From the NCBI GenBank assembly GCA_035079385.1, contig JAVHKY010000003.1, positions 15,101,001-15,165,000 on the forward strand: a stretch of DNA of 64,000 bases. The letters are read 5' to 3'. Below, one piece after another: positions 45,708 through 57,143 of the stretch (position 1 is the first letter of the stretch; every line of letters begins with the position of its first letter). Made by a program: the position numbers and the translations under genes. The notes below the pieces were generated by a model. It was not told the DNA's origin. It saw nothing but the letters and a program-made list of their open reading frames with translations, and made no database searches. The DNA is from Aspidiotus rigidus (taxonomy: Eukaryota; Arthropoda; Insecta; Hemiptera; Diaspididae).

Positions 45708-46694
45708 ATGAAGAAACATCGTCACGCTAGACATTTTCTACCTTCGGAAATTCATGGAGAAGATCAAGAAACGCCGCCGAACGAGAGAAAGCCGGTAAGA
45801 AAGAAACATGAAAGTAAAAGCCAAGCGAGTAAGTCAAAATCTTATTCAACTCCTAAATATTCAAAGGAGAAAAATCTGAATGATGATTATTCTCGTGACG
45901 ACCATACAGATAGTGATAGTTCTGATAAGGAAGAGTTGATATCTCGTGATCGCGTTCGAGCTGTCAAAATGAACAATTCCATTCCAGAAGATAAGGATTG
46001 GGAATCTAACGAATCGTTTATTGACCTTGATATTAATCACACAGAATATGATCATTCAAGTGAGAATGTAAAGTATGTTCCTAGTAAAGATTCGTCAGAT
46101 GAAAAAGATTCGTCAGATGAAAAAGATTCGTCAGATGAAAAAGATTTGGCCAATGAAAAAGTTTTGTTGATTAAAAGTAAGCGTAAGCATTCTAGAGACA
46201 ATACAGAACGTGAACGTAAACGTAAGGAGCAGGAGATGCTGATAAATTCTATTGTGAAAACGGCAGTTTCAACGGCACTGGAAAAAGTGTCTGTTCATCT
46301 TAGTGCAAATGTATCCTCCCAATCAGCCTCTACCTTGCGAAATGATAATCGAAATGTGTCTCTACCCAAGTGGGACAAGAAAGATAAATTAAGAAATCGT
46401 AAGCAATGGAAATTGTGGAAACACAAAGTAGAATTGGACTTGAAAGGTCACCATCTCTACGAATGTATCCAGTACAGGGATGGTAAAGAGGATTGGGATG
46501 AAGAAACACGTATCTCTAAGATGGCTTTGGCACAATCCTATCTGGATGATGCTGTATGTAAGAGTATTGAAGTATCCCAGATTAATTCGCCTTCTCCATT
46601 CGATACCTATTCTGAACTAGTTGAACAGTATGGTCCTAACGAAATTTTTTTAGCTAACGCTACCTACTGTGCTGCGCGCTGCACACTTCCCTAG
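45708..46694 (+). CDS. Gag-like protein of the deleted LTR element
   Basis: 328 codons from ATG 45,708. The N-terminal third is basic and Ser/Lys-rich (KPVRKKHESKSQASKSKS). The acidic middle has four SSDEKD-type repeats (about residues 127-148), then a basic coil (RERKRKEQEMLI). The C-terminal part (WKLWKHKVELDLKGHHLYEC, FDTYSELVEQYG) has the look of a retroelement gag core. The last ~14 residues are read from the 3' LTR (from 46,650), so the native end is lost. The element superfamily is uncertain. Confidence 0.65.
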   Translation: MKKHRHARHFLPSEIHGEDQETPPNERKPVRKKHESKSQASKSKSYSTPKYSKEKNLNDDYSRDDHTDSDSSDKEELISRDRVRAVKMNNSIPEDKDWESNESFIDLDINHTEYDHSSENVKYVPSKDSSDEKDSSDEKDSSDEKDLANEKVLLIKSKRKHSRDNTERERKRKEQEMLINSIVKTAVSTALEKVSVHLSANVSSQSASTLRNDNRNVSLPKWDKKDKLRNRKQWKLWKHKVELDLKGHHLYECIQYRDGKEDWDEETRISKMALAQSYLDDAVCKSIEVSQINSPSPFDTYSELVEQYGPNEIFLANATYCAARCTLP

Positions 46695-47485
46695 TCCCTA
46701 CTGTCCTAACGTCTATAGTTTGGAAGCCCAACAAGAAAGATAAAGGAAGCTAATGTGTGTGTGTGTGTGTGTGTTCCCTACCTGGCTTCACTAAGAGAAT
46801 ATCTTACGAACGATAGAAGACTAACGCGACTAACGCGAACGATAGAAGACTAACGCGAAGACTCCGACACTAATATGATCACAGAATCTCTTACAGGTTT
46901 GTAAATAACTTTGTATGCATTCTTACAGATCTTCATTTTGACGCGTTTCAAGAATACTCTTATCTGTTTAGATAAATCTTCTAATTCAACCCTGCCCAGC
47001 AATCCAAACTCAACCCTTGTTTCTGGAAAAACTTCAAATTCATTACACAAACGTCCAAATACTCTGGCTCCCATTAATCAATCTACAGCAGCACCTTCAA
47101 TGGAAACTTATTCAAATTGGTCGAAAGAACTTCCTGCTACAACATTGGTTCCCAATGAATCTATAGCTAATTTGATTACAGCACCTGCCATAGGTTTGTA
47201 ACTGAGACTAATAATTTCTGTATGCTATCTTTCAAATCTTTATTTCAACACATTTATTAAATACCCAATTTATGTAGATGTCAAATCACCTTGTACCTCA
47301 ATATTATTGTTTCTGGAGATGGAGAAGATAATTCAAATTTGTTGAACAATATGGCTGATGATCACTTGAATCAATATATAATTGAAGAGCATTTTGATGA
47401 TAAAGTGGTTGAAGAATTTTTGAAGCCTTTCAACTTAGAATCAGTTGTTTCTAAAATATTTAAAGGAAATACTTTCAATAATTGA

Positions 47486-48593
47486 TGTATATTTAATATT
47501 AATATTCAAAATAAATAGGGCTTAAACAAATTTTGTTTAGAAAGAAGTAGGCCTAAGTTGTTTTTCATTAAGTTACTTAGTAGTCATTATGTGAAGAGAT
47601 CTATTTTTTCATGCTGTTCAAGTAAATGCACAGAGTTGCCTAGTCTTTGTATGAAGTGATATATTTTTGTTTCATGATAAGTAAATTCATTGAGTTACCT
47701 AGTCATTATGTGAAGTGATGTATTTTTTTTTCTAGTTCTCATAATGGAAGTAAATTCTTTAATAAAATTGTACTTAATTTCATCTGAGTGCTTTATATAC
47801 TATAAGAAGACAATTAGCCAAGCCAATGCATTTTACACAAAAATTAATTACAAAATTCAAATCGACTAAATTTTTTCAGCAAAAATGAGACAAAATGATT
47901 TGAAAGCAGAAATATTTTCATTATACTGACACAGTTCCGAATAGCAAAACTGTGTTACCATTACCAAATTTTAAGATTTTGCACAACACGCTCTGATAAT
48001 GAGTCAAAGAGAAAAGAGATATCCAAGAAAAACAAACTATCTGACCTAGATTCTAATTCTAAATGATACTTATTCCTCAATAGGCAAAATAATGAAGAAT
48101 CATATTTGCTCCTTTTTTTTTTTTTCCTCAAAAAAGTCAACAACTCTATTTAGCTGCTTAACGAGTACCCTTACATTAAAATATCTTACGGAACAGAATC
48201 GGTGCGCAAGCAAAACTTGTGCGCTCGCTTCGCTCGTGTTGCAAAAGACGCACTCGTTATTGCTTACTTACCTCTCCTGTTCCGTAATACCTATACTATA
48301 GAGTCAAAACCTGCTACTTACCAAAAATTTTCTTCCAAAACCTGCTACCTATCTGGATTCTTAATGCAAAAAATAAAAGAAATGAGATAGGTTGCTAGAC
48401 CTGATTTTCTGTATACTGGAAGTCTATTGGCCTCGAGAAGAGTGAAAAAAAAAAACAGCCAATTAGCAGCTGTACAGCACTTACGATAGTTTTTCGCGCT
48501 TCTCATGAAATTCTATTTTTGACAGTTAGCAGGTTTTGGAAATAAGCGGTTCATTAATGTCGTCTTCGTACCTGTGCCAATTAAAGATATGAT
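47486..48593. other. Region without recognised genes
   Basis: Contains three imperfect repeats of a gagttgcctagtcattatgtgaagtga-like phrase (47,565-47,720) just after the recombinase gene, and a hairpin at 48,186-48,292. No coding evidence. Confidence 0.4.
48186..48292. repeat. CG-rich inverted-repeat element with tacggaac ends
   Basis: Ends tacggaacag and ctgttccgta are exact inverted repeats; the core has gcgctcgcttcgctcgtgtt. Comparable in design to 27,772-27,837. Confidence 0.6.
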
Positions 48594-48872
48594 TTAAGAG
48601 CACCTGGCCCGAGGAAAACAATTATCACTCTCAAATGTGGACATGAATACGTCCGAAATACGCAAACCCAAGGGATCCCCACTTCTTCGGGGAACACGGA
48701 AATTTTCTATCAAATTTACAAAAATTAGGAGTCCAACAAAGTTTAAGAAGTCAAAGAATTCCTCCAATTCCTCATAAGGGACACCAGATTTAACGAGCAA
48801 ATCGCCCATATGTTGGATAGCGACGGCCTTGGGGATGTGAGGAAGTAATCCTACACCACCAAATGAGCACAA
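48594..48872 (-). pseudogene. Reverse transcriptase fragment (possibly Penelope-like)
   Basis: Minus-strand frame reads HIPKAVAIQHMGDLLVKSGV, then YEELEEFFDFLNF, then in two frames pieces of NFCKFDRKF and GDPLGLRISDVFMSTFES. The last corresponds to the RT palm segment normally written GxPLSPxxxDIFM. Frame-shifted and only about 90 residues. Clade assignment to Penelope-like elements is tentative. Confidence 0.6.
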
Positions 48873-51478
48873 GGTCGTTCATGAAGGTGGTTGTTTAACC
48901 GAAAGTACTCGGTGGCTGTATATATTGTGGTTTCTGTAATTTGCTACCCATTTATGAGTACACTTCTTTGTTTCGACCCAGGTCAACAATGGGATTTTAC
49001 ACAGCCTCGACCTTTAGAACACGACTTATAAGACGGGACGAGAGGAGGTTCGGATACCATTTATTTAAAGAAATTTAAGCGTTAAACTTCGAGAAATGTC
49101 GACAGAAGAGAGAGAGTTATATACACGTCAATTCATAGAAATTTTTTCGGAATCACACTCTTTTTATTCATGGGTACTTTGTGCGGCTTCTTCCCTCTAT
49201 TACTACAAATACTTTTCTTATTTAAGTTTGTAACTCAAACCAATTTCCTTTGTAACAAACCTTCTAACTTGGCAGTCTCTACCGGATTTACTCGTCATCA
49301 TTTATCCCAAGCCATTGTTGCAATCATTTATTCACTCTATATACTGTATGTAAAATTTTACACGCGGTCACGGGAGGCGCTCGTTCTCTATTACATGCTA
49401 ACTTTCTTCCTAGATGTACCTACCAAATGACACCTTTAAGTTTATAAGCAAACATGGCATGCAGGATTAAAATCAATTACCGAGCACATTGTTTTATAAT
49501 TTCATTCTCGTTCTGTCTCGAGTCACTTCAAGTTTTATCGCCCTAGGAAAGGCGATGTTGAAATGACTCTTCACGGGCAACCTATACAGCGGCTTATATA
49601 CGTCATTCCTCTGTCAGCTTCATTTATCAAATTCGTAGTTTTTACGAGAGAAATGACTTCGGGGAACTTCATTTCTGTTTTATTTCATTTTATTTATTTC
49701 CTCGCTGTAAATTTTTCATGTTCGGCTTCCGACGAGCATTGAGCGATCAATCTAAAGATAAACACACAGAATGCTTCCGACAGCAGCTGCCGAATTCCCC
49801 GGGAGCTCATCACGCGTCCATAATAAGGACCGTATAATACTTTTTACAGGTACGAGAGTATATTCAGGAGTTAATTTTTACACACTCGCCGTATGCTCAC
49901 CGTTCGTTCTTATTTAAAAATCGATGCCCAAAAGCTAATTACTCGAAATAGATTTCTACGCGGAGATAGAATATATAGCCTACGCATATACCTGCGCCCT
50001 ATAAACGTGAGCGCCTGGAATTCGGTTGTCTCTTCAACTAATGTGCTCTAAATAAGAGAAACAATGAAAAGAATTCTGAGGAATATTCATCAAGATGATT
50101 TTTGTTGCTTCGGGAAAAACGCGGATTCGGCGTCTGGTAGGTATTTGGTCAACAACTTCATATCGTACATCCTAGAATATTGAACGTGGCTTTAATAAAC
50201 AGGTGTTTTGCATCTCACGTCTGAAACGATGTAATTTATGATTCCAAAAAATTAATTTTAGAGTAACATCCTCTTTGATAGTTCGGCTACTTAACCGAGG
50301 TAGCTTATAGTCCGATTTTATGGTCAGTGAGCGCGCACACTTGTTCTAGAGGCACTATAAGGCGCAAAGAGTATGCCGCACGCGTTAAAATATTAATTGT
50401 AATAAAACTCAACGTCGTAATTCTGTTGCAGCATGTGTTAATATCCGTCGTTGTATTCATGATTTATTTCGCGCGTCGAACAAGCCTCATTTTTTTCAAA
50501 CAATGTTATGCTAACGCGTATAACAGCGCCTTTTACGTGATGCCATTTATTGTTACGGCCTTCTACAAGTTGATCTGAAGCTAAGATGTTTGGGTGTTGC
50601 TAAAGAAATCAGAGAATAAATTTCGACTCTAAAAAGGGCGACCCTTTCCCATTGGCCTATCCAAGTGTGAGAAAATATAATTTACGAACTCTCGTCGTAC
50701 ACCCGATACCTTGTACTTAACGGTTCCCGTACCTAGCTGACAAACGTTTCATCGAAGAGTCATAAATTATAAGTGATAGGTTTTTTTTATTTGCTGGTGT
50801 GAAAACTGTATAGTGCTCGATCAGTTGGACACCGAAAAAAATAAGTCTCTCGATGACCCGCGGCCGTAACTGAGTCGTAGCCGTGTTGCTCCTCCTACTG
50901 TGCTCGACGTCGCGGCATTTTAACGCCGTCGATGACAAACTACAACAAAAGAGATCATCGAACGTTAAAAAATAATTTTCTTGAGAATTCAGAAGCATTA
51001 GGACACTGCTACAGCATGTACTGGGTTAAATGGCGGATATTGTCGGACGCTCAGAGTACAGTGATTTATTGGCTAGCTGCCAATTTTTATTCAAATCAAT
51101 ATAGACAGAGCAACAGGTGTGAGGCTATCTATATATGAACAATAATATTTCCATCATAAGAATTGACAGTTGAGACGAAAAGTTTGGCAGACAAATGAAT
51201 TTCCAGCAGAGCGCTACGCGCGTAAATTTCTTACTTAGGTAGTGAAGAAATATTTCTCACTTGAAGAATATGGAATGGAATTTGGCAACATATTTTATGC
51301 GCTATTATACGAGTAGTAAGTCGTAAATGGTCAACATCAAGGTAGATGATCTTTGTTACACATGCGTATAGTCAGGTCAGTATCATTAAGGTAAATCTAG
51401 ACAGGTGACCCTTTGGATAGAATCATGCGCCTGAAATGGATTTAGAACGTCAACGATCCTACCTTATTAGAACCGCGA
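48873..51478. other. Region without recognised features
   Basis: Unique-looking, less AT-rich sequence. Short open frames only; no motif recognised on either strand. Confidence 0.4.
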
Positions 51479-51594
51479 GTTCTGTAAAAGCTAGCCAAGC
51501 GACAAGTCGACACTTGTAGGAAGGGATCTCTTGTGGTTGAGCAACATATATCTATGGATTGTTAGCTTGTCGCTTGCTCGGCTTTTACAGAGCT
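51479..51594. repeat. Hairpin, 26-bp arms, ~115 bp
   Basis: tctgtaaaagctagccaagc...acaag pairs with cttgtcgcttgctcggcttt...acaga (three mismatches by eye). Could be a MITE or a small-RNA precursor. Confidence 0.65.
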
Positions 51595-51670
51595 CTATGC
51601 CCAATACACACATCAAAATCTTCACTTTTATAAGCTTCAGGAGCATGTTTCGTTAGAGCCTTATTAATAA

Positions 51671-51940
51671 GAGTGAGGACATGGTTCGCCATATTTAGTC
51701 GTTACGTCATCATTTATCTCCATAGCTCCCTCTTCAGATGAGGAATTTGTGTGATTAGTGAAGCTATTTTGTATTTTTTAATAGTATCGAGTCTTGCATT
51801 TTGCTTTGGCACTTAGTCTAGTGCCTATGTTCTCTCTTATCATTTTCAAATCATAATAAACTGTTATCAATCATTAGAATAGGAGACTGTGAAAATAATG
51901 ATGACGTAACGACTAAATATGACGGTCCATGTCCTCACTC
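51671..51940. mobile_element. MITE, ~270 bp, ~44-bp inverted ends
   Basis: Ends gagtgaggacatgg and catatttagtcgttacgtca are mirrored at 51,895-51,940 with few mismatches. No target duplication recognised. Confidence 0.8.
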
Positions 51941-52081
51941 GTATTTACGACCCATGTCCCCCAGCCTCCTTCCAGTCCGATTTAAGCCGGCCGGAACCCA
52001 AAAGGACGGAGGACAAGGCCCAAATGCAAAGAAAACCTACTCAAGAAAGGAAGTCTAATCCAACGTTTTCTGCTATCCCGC

Positions 52082-52454
52082 GGCCTACTCTATACAAGGC
52101 CAGAATACAGAAAATGACATCAGCGCGCAAGGGACTTTTATCAATCGGTGCGATGTGATTGTAGGTGAACTGCACCGCACTTTGTACCCTATCTGATTTT
52201 TTATTTTCAAACGATGATAACTGCTCTTGTCTTGCACCAATTTTACTAAAATAGGGCTTAAAAAATAGAAAATCGTTTGATCTTCATATTATATTCTCTT
52301 CAGTTTTTCCGAAAACCCTGTTTTATTTGCGTACGAATCAAAATATTCGAATTTTTTAGTTTTTTACCATAAGCGTCCATGTAAATTTGTATCCACTGAT
52401 TTTGAAATGCAACGTTGTGACATCGCTACCTTCCGGCCTTGTATAGAGTAGGCC
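52082..52454. mobile_element. MITE, ~373 bp, perfect 20-bp inverted ends
   Basis: Starts ggcctactctatacaaggcc and ends in the exact reverse complement, with looser matching continuing inward (gatgtca/tgacatc). Confidence 0.8.
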
Positions 52455-52475
52455 CTGGCTATTCAGGTGTGAATC

Positions 52476-52790
52476 TTAGGGGAGGGAGGTGGTGGAATCG
52501 AGGTATTTCCTAGTAAACCTCCCCCGGATCATTAAGTCGATATTCCCTCTCACCTGATTTACTCTGGCCAAGTGCTTGATCGTAACAAGTTCCTTCTGGA
52601 AAGTATCCGAACTCAAGGGAATATGAGTCAATTGATGAATAAGGCTATTGAAAGTAGCGACCTTGTGTGCAGCAGGACAAAATGACGACCCGTGGATTGC
52701 AATGTCGGTCGACGTTTCTTTTCTATACATTCCAAATTCATGGACGCCATCGCCATCTCTATCAAATATGAACAAATCGAAAAAGCCCAT
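52476..52790 (-). pseudogene. Reverse transcriptase C-terminal fragment, same family as 48.6 kb
   Basis: Minus-strand frame reads GFFDLFIFDRDGDGVHEFGM, then MYRKETSTDIAIHGSSFCPA, AAHKVATFNSLIHQL and ELVTIKHLA. The YRK(P)TSTD...H...S..P...HK.A.FN motif marks the thumb/connection region of one RT family, tentatively Penelope-like. The order relative to the 48.6-kb piece is wrong for one element, so these are separate copies or a rearrangement. Confidence 0.65.
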
Positions 52791-52835
52791 TGATCTGCTG
52801 GCAGAAGAGCGAGCAGTGGTGTTTGTTCGTATTAG
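52787..52835 (+). pseudogene. Short R1 LINE fragment
   Basis: IDLLAEERAVVF matches the phrase in the decayed R1 at about 29,888-29,930 (gatctgctggcagaa). It abuts the opposite-strand RT fragment, marking a breakpoint at about 52,790. Confidence 0.5.
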
Positions 52836-53179
52836 TCGGTATGGAAAGCTCGCTGAATCGCCGAATTATTTGTATCATCCTGCAATAAGAAATCGAAGTG
52901 GTTATTCAGCGGTACAGTACCTCCAAATAAAAAAATTTTCTGGCATAGCCAAATAAATGAAAATCATGTTCCATGTCTTTTATATTTTATCAGTCATCTT
53001 GAAATATTTCAGTCTAGGCTTCTACTAGGTCAAGTGTTCGTGAGATATTATTCGTTTACCCCTTTACCTATCTTGGCGTCGTATAAGTCTTCTATGAGAA
53101 ATATGAGGTAGCGCGAACTCGCTCCGCTCGTTCGCCCCCTGTCTCGCTGTTGTATTGGAATGGTATGAGACAATTCAAG

Positions 53180-53250
53180 TCTAGGGGACTTGGAAAAATT
53201 TCGACTATCCAGCCATACATGATAGGAAGAGGGACTTAGAAAATTTTCTA
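53180..53250. repeat. Isolated units of the ~45-bp minisatellite
   Basis: About one and a half units (ggacttggaaaaatttcgac, catgatagg) outside any complete element. Confidence 0.7.
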
Positions 53251-53260
53251 ATTATTAATT

Positions 53261-54010
53261 AGGGTCAGGCGGGTCAAAAAGTGAACAAAAAGCCGTTTTT
53301 TTGAAAATTTTTTGGTCTTTAGCTACTTTTTCTCTTTGAAAGTGCATTCTGTCAACTCTCCCAATCTTTTCCTAAATTTTCATCGTTTTAAAAATTGAAA
53401 AAACAAATTATAGTAGCAGGTATTGACCAATATATCCGTTCACTAATTACGCCGCAAAATAGGGCTGATAGGGAACCCCATGGGGTAAAAAATGGACGTG
53501 TATTTCTTACGTCCACTTTTTACCCCATGAAAAATATTCTCAAAAAAAATGTTCACTTTTTGCCCCTGCAAAAATCCCACATAAGAATAACCCGTGTACT
53601 TTTTACCCCATGGATAGTTCATTTATTGCCCCATTTGTTTCATATCTCCGAGCTTCTCACATGTCAGGATTTCATTTGATTTTGAAAGACAGGAAGAAAG
53701 CTCATTAATTTTCCTATTCAAAAACATAAAAACATTTGATAAATAATGATTATATCACAAGAAATTGACTCTTTTTCTCTGAGTTGCGCAACTGTTTTTT
53801 TCTTGAAAAAAAAAAAGGAAGTTTGAAAATCATTTTTCTCTTCTATTTAAAATGACAAGGGCGCGCATCATCATTCAGAATGAAAGTAAAAGTGTTTTCC
53901 TACACATTGGTATTGGAAATTCTTTCTAAATTTCATTTGGAAGAGAGATAGACCCTAGTTCACTTTTTACCCCAAGATTTGACTGTTCACTTTTAGCCCC
54001 GCCTGACCCT
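53261..54010. mobile_element. Inverted-repeat element, ~750 bp, with repeated cactttttacccc motif
   Basis: Ends agggtcaggcggg...aaaagtgaac are inverted repeats of about 26 bp with small differences. At least five copies of the cactttttacccc motif occur within. Flanks share TATTAAT, a possible 7-bp target duplication, but the right flank is itself a simple repeat. Confidence 0.75.
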
Positions 54011-54145
54011 ATATTAATTATTAATTATTTAATTATTTAATTATTTAATTATTTAATTATTTAATTATATTAATTATATTGATTATTTAATTATTTATTT
54101 ATTTAATTATTCAATTATTTAATTATTAATTAATTAATTATTTAT
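54011..54145. repeat. (TTAATTAT)n-type microsatellite
   Basis: Long run of attatttaattatttaatta units with little variation. Confidence 0.9.
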
Positions 54146-54216
54146 TATTACTACGCGGGGTGTACTCGCGAGTTTCAAAATCGGGGTCCGGCGAGAGAAA
54201 AGACATGGAACATGTC

Positions 54217-55152
54217 AAAAGTTATTTGGCGGTACATTGCAAAATTAACAAAGTGAATTCGCATACAGCATGTTGTACAAGAAATTCATTTCCCAGAAGT
54301 CAATCAAACGTACCTTGAATAACCGCAAAAAGTCATGAATACGACTTTTCTTCCTCATGAAACGCCTTTGCCTGCGGTACGTCATAGGGGCGCAACAGCA
54401 AATTTTAAGGTCTGAAGTTCGGCTCCAATATCGAGGTTTGAGGAAGAGCTGCTAAGAGAACTGTCTGGCAGTTGGGCTCCTTCAACCAAACTGTTAGAGA
54501 TATGGAATCGACCACTCAGAAGAAGAGAAAGCATAAGACAAAGGAGTCCGTGACGTCTGAAAAAAAGAAGACAAAAGTAAATGCGCCCATAGAAGACGGT
54601 AATTCTTGTTTTTGGAAGTTCCGGATACCTCTGTCTTATGATTTCTTTCTTTTTTTGAGAGAGAGAGGACAATTCTGGATCTGCGGCAGTTTTGTTCAAG
54701 GATCATAACTGCCGGACAGGTCTCTTAGGTCTTTGTCAAACCGTGATGTTAGAGCCAAACTTCAGACCTTAAAATTTTCTGTTGACCTGCGACATGCCAC
54801 GTAGAGGGCTTTCACAAAGATAAGGAGTAATATTCGCGAGAGATTTTGGTGTAATTTCTGGTACTTTTTCACCTACTTCTTCTTCTTGAACACATTCTGT
54901 CGCTATACTGGAATCAGCTCTGATGGTTCTCCCAATTTTTTCATGTCTGACAAATATTTCATGAATTGTTCGGTTCCATGGTAGGTATGACGCAAGACTG
55001 GCAATATTAAAATTGGTGAGCAGTAGCAAATTTATACTTCTTGCGGTTATTCAAGGTCTGCTTGATTGACTTCTGGGAAGTGAATTTCTTGTACAACATG
55101 CTGTTTGCAAATTCACTTTCTTAATTTTGCAATGTACCGCCAAATAACTTTT
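54217..55152. mobile_element. Foldback element, ~936 bp, ~120-bp inverted ends
   Basis: The left end (aaaagttatttggcggtaca, then catgttgtacaagaaattca) is mirrored at 55,030-55,152. A second inner pair (aaattttaaggtctgaagtt and complement) lies at 54,402-54,425 and 54,752-54,778. No transposase recognised; open frames inside are weak. Confidence 0.8.
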
Positions 55153-57143
55153 CATTTGGAGGCGCTGCACCGCCGAATTACCTCAACCATAAGAAATAAA
55201 TTAATTTAAATTTTTAAAATATTTCATACTTCAAAACCTTTTTTCGAAATATCGCACCTCATAAATGGCGTAAGCGATTGTAATTCATTTTACAAAAAAT
55301 GGCAATTTAAACATGCGTTAAAGTTTTCTTACCCGGATAATCTTCCGGATTCTTTGTCAGCTGTTTCGTGATCGAAAGTAATAACAGGATTCCAGTGTCT
55401 ATTCGTTTCAAGTTGGTCTTCAATTCAGCCAATATTTGTCGATAATGTTACCAATTTTATCGTCTGAGGATTGTTCCGAAAGGTTTATGTCTACGACAAT
55501 ACTAGATAACCAAATATGAAAAGTTTTAGACAATAAACTTTACAAATTCGAAATATAATATTAATAATAACTGCTAAATTCTCATTTTTCTTTTTTTTTT
55601 TTATTACGATTCTATCATCGAAGCTACACTTGATTGTGTCGATCACACCTTCTTGAATTTCATAATTTTTCACCTCATTTCGAGTATTTTTGAGAGACGT
55701 CCCGACGAAATACCTTAGTATCGCATTTTAATTCAGCCTGATCAAGCTCAGTTGACAAGGTAACAATGGCGTTCTTTATGAAAAATATTTTACTCAGCGA
55801 ATAGAGAGGTTCAAATGATTTTTTTATGTAGTCAGGTTTGAAACTCTTTATGCCATCTAAAATTTTAAGTATACGAGTACTAACATCTATTTTTTTTTTT
55901 TTTTCGAATTACATAAAACAAGAAGAAAAAAAATCAAAATTGAGGAAATATATTATTTTCTCTTTGAGCCCTTATTAATACATAATATGTTACGTAGTAT
56001 TAGTACTCGAAATCGGTAACGGTAGATAGGCCTATGTAATTTTATAAAATCTCGGATAACTTTGTCTTTCAACAATATCTACCTTGAATTTTCACTGTTT
56101 ATAACATATTTATTTAGTCAGTTATGAAAATGTCTTTTACAGGTGAGAACCCATCATAAAATAAATTTCTAGTACCTACAGTACTCATCGGCTGTACAGC
56201 ATTTTACTGAGATGGCCAGCTAGCTTATAGATATACTAATTATTATTTCGATGTCAAATACAAAGTAAAAATAATTATAATATTATAAGTGAAATTTATA
56301 GAAAAATTAATTTTGAAATTATATAGTATTAGATCCTGATTCTAATCCATTATAACAATTTTTGATATCGATAAATGTATTAGTATAATTATAACTATCA
56401 TTTTAATCGCAATGAAAATGAAAATTATTATCATTATATAATTTTTCAAAATTTACACCAACCAAAACTATTATGAAATATGAGTAGGGACAAGAATTTT
56501 CGGAATTATTCAGCATTTATAAGGAAACCCACAAAGAAACTTTTTATAGCTAGTGAAATTACGACTGTTCACAAAAATTTTGAATTACTCGTTTCTATGA
56601 CAACGAGGTATTTTCTGATGTTATCTTGTGTTAAATTATAACAATGATCGCACAAGTATTTTATAATTAGAAAAGGATCGTTCCATGTCAACAAAAATAA
56701 GCGGAGGGTTGTCACTTCTCATCGCTAATTCCTGTAGTACAGAAATCTACATCATTTCTTATGTTGGGGTTCAATTTGTTTTGTCGTTTATTATTTTCTG
56801 TTTCTTTTTTCGTTCTCCTTTTCCGTAATTTTTAATATTTTAATTCATTTTCAGTATTTATTCATACTTTCGACTCTTATGTAGCTTCTTCGGCACTTTC
56901 CGGTGAAATAAAATAAAATTTGACATTAGTGAATAAAAATTGAATTGTCCTCAATTCATTTCATATAAGCAAAAATCGTTATCCAAACATCATCAATTAT
57001 TGATTTCATAAGTTTTCAGAATTGAACGTAATAAATGCAAAATTTTTTCTTTCGTTTGGTACTAGGCACTACTCAATGTCTCAAAAGTTCAATTGCCTCT
57101 ACGGTCTACACGGTATATTTATAAATTATAAATATTCAAATCA
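55153..57143. other. AT-rich region without recognised genes
   Basis: Scanned on both strands as a possible continuation of the polymerase alpha copy; no further polymerase motif was found. Confidence 0.4.

Larger units (their letters stand above)
45401..46869 (+). mobile_element. Internally deleted LTR retrotransposon (gag only)
   Basis: 5' LTR 45,401-45,599 (199 bp, TG...CA). The 3' LTR, 46,650-46,869, lacks the first nine bases and carries a short internal duplication (actaacgcg) and a longer GT run. The 5-bp target duplication CTAAT flanks it (45,396-45,400 and 46,870-46,874). Between the LTRs is one gag-like frame; protease, RT and integrase are absent, the deletion apparently ending inside the 3' LTR. 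Confidence 0.88.
45249..47485 (+). pseudogene. Crypton-like tyrosine recombinase gene, split by an LTR element
   Basis: 45,249-45,400 encodes GHSFRRTSTTNFANTGANLN, then FGNWKSPATAERYID: the H-x-x-R box, Trp and catalytic Tyr of tyrosine recombinases, in the spacing of Crypton proteins. The frame then meets the 5' LTR at 45,401. Removing the element and one target copy restores TAN-MITESLT, ending at a donor (46,896, phase 1). Further exons 46,972-47,193/47,197 (Ser/Thr/Pro-rich) and 47,278-47,485 (ending ESVVSKIFKGNTFNN) follow with matching phases; AATAAA lies near 47,510. The N-terminal part, including the box I Arg, was not found. Whether this was a transposon gene or a host-adopted Crypton cannot be told. 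Confidence 0.75.
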
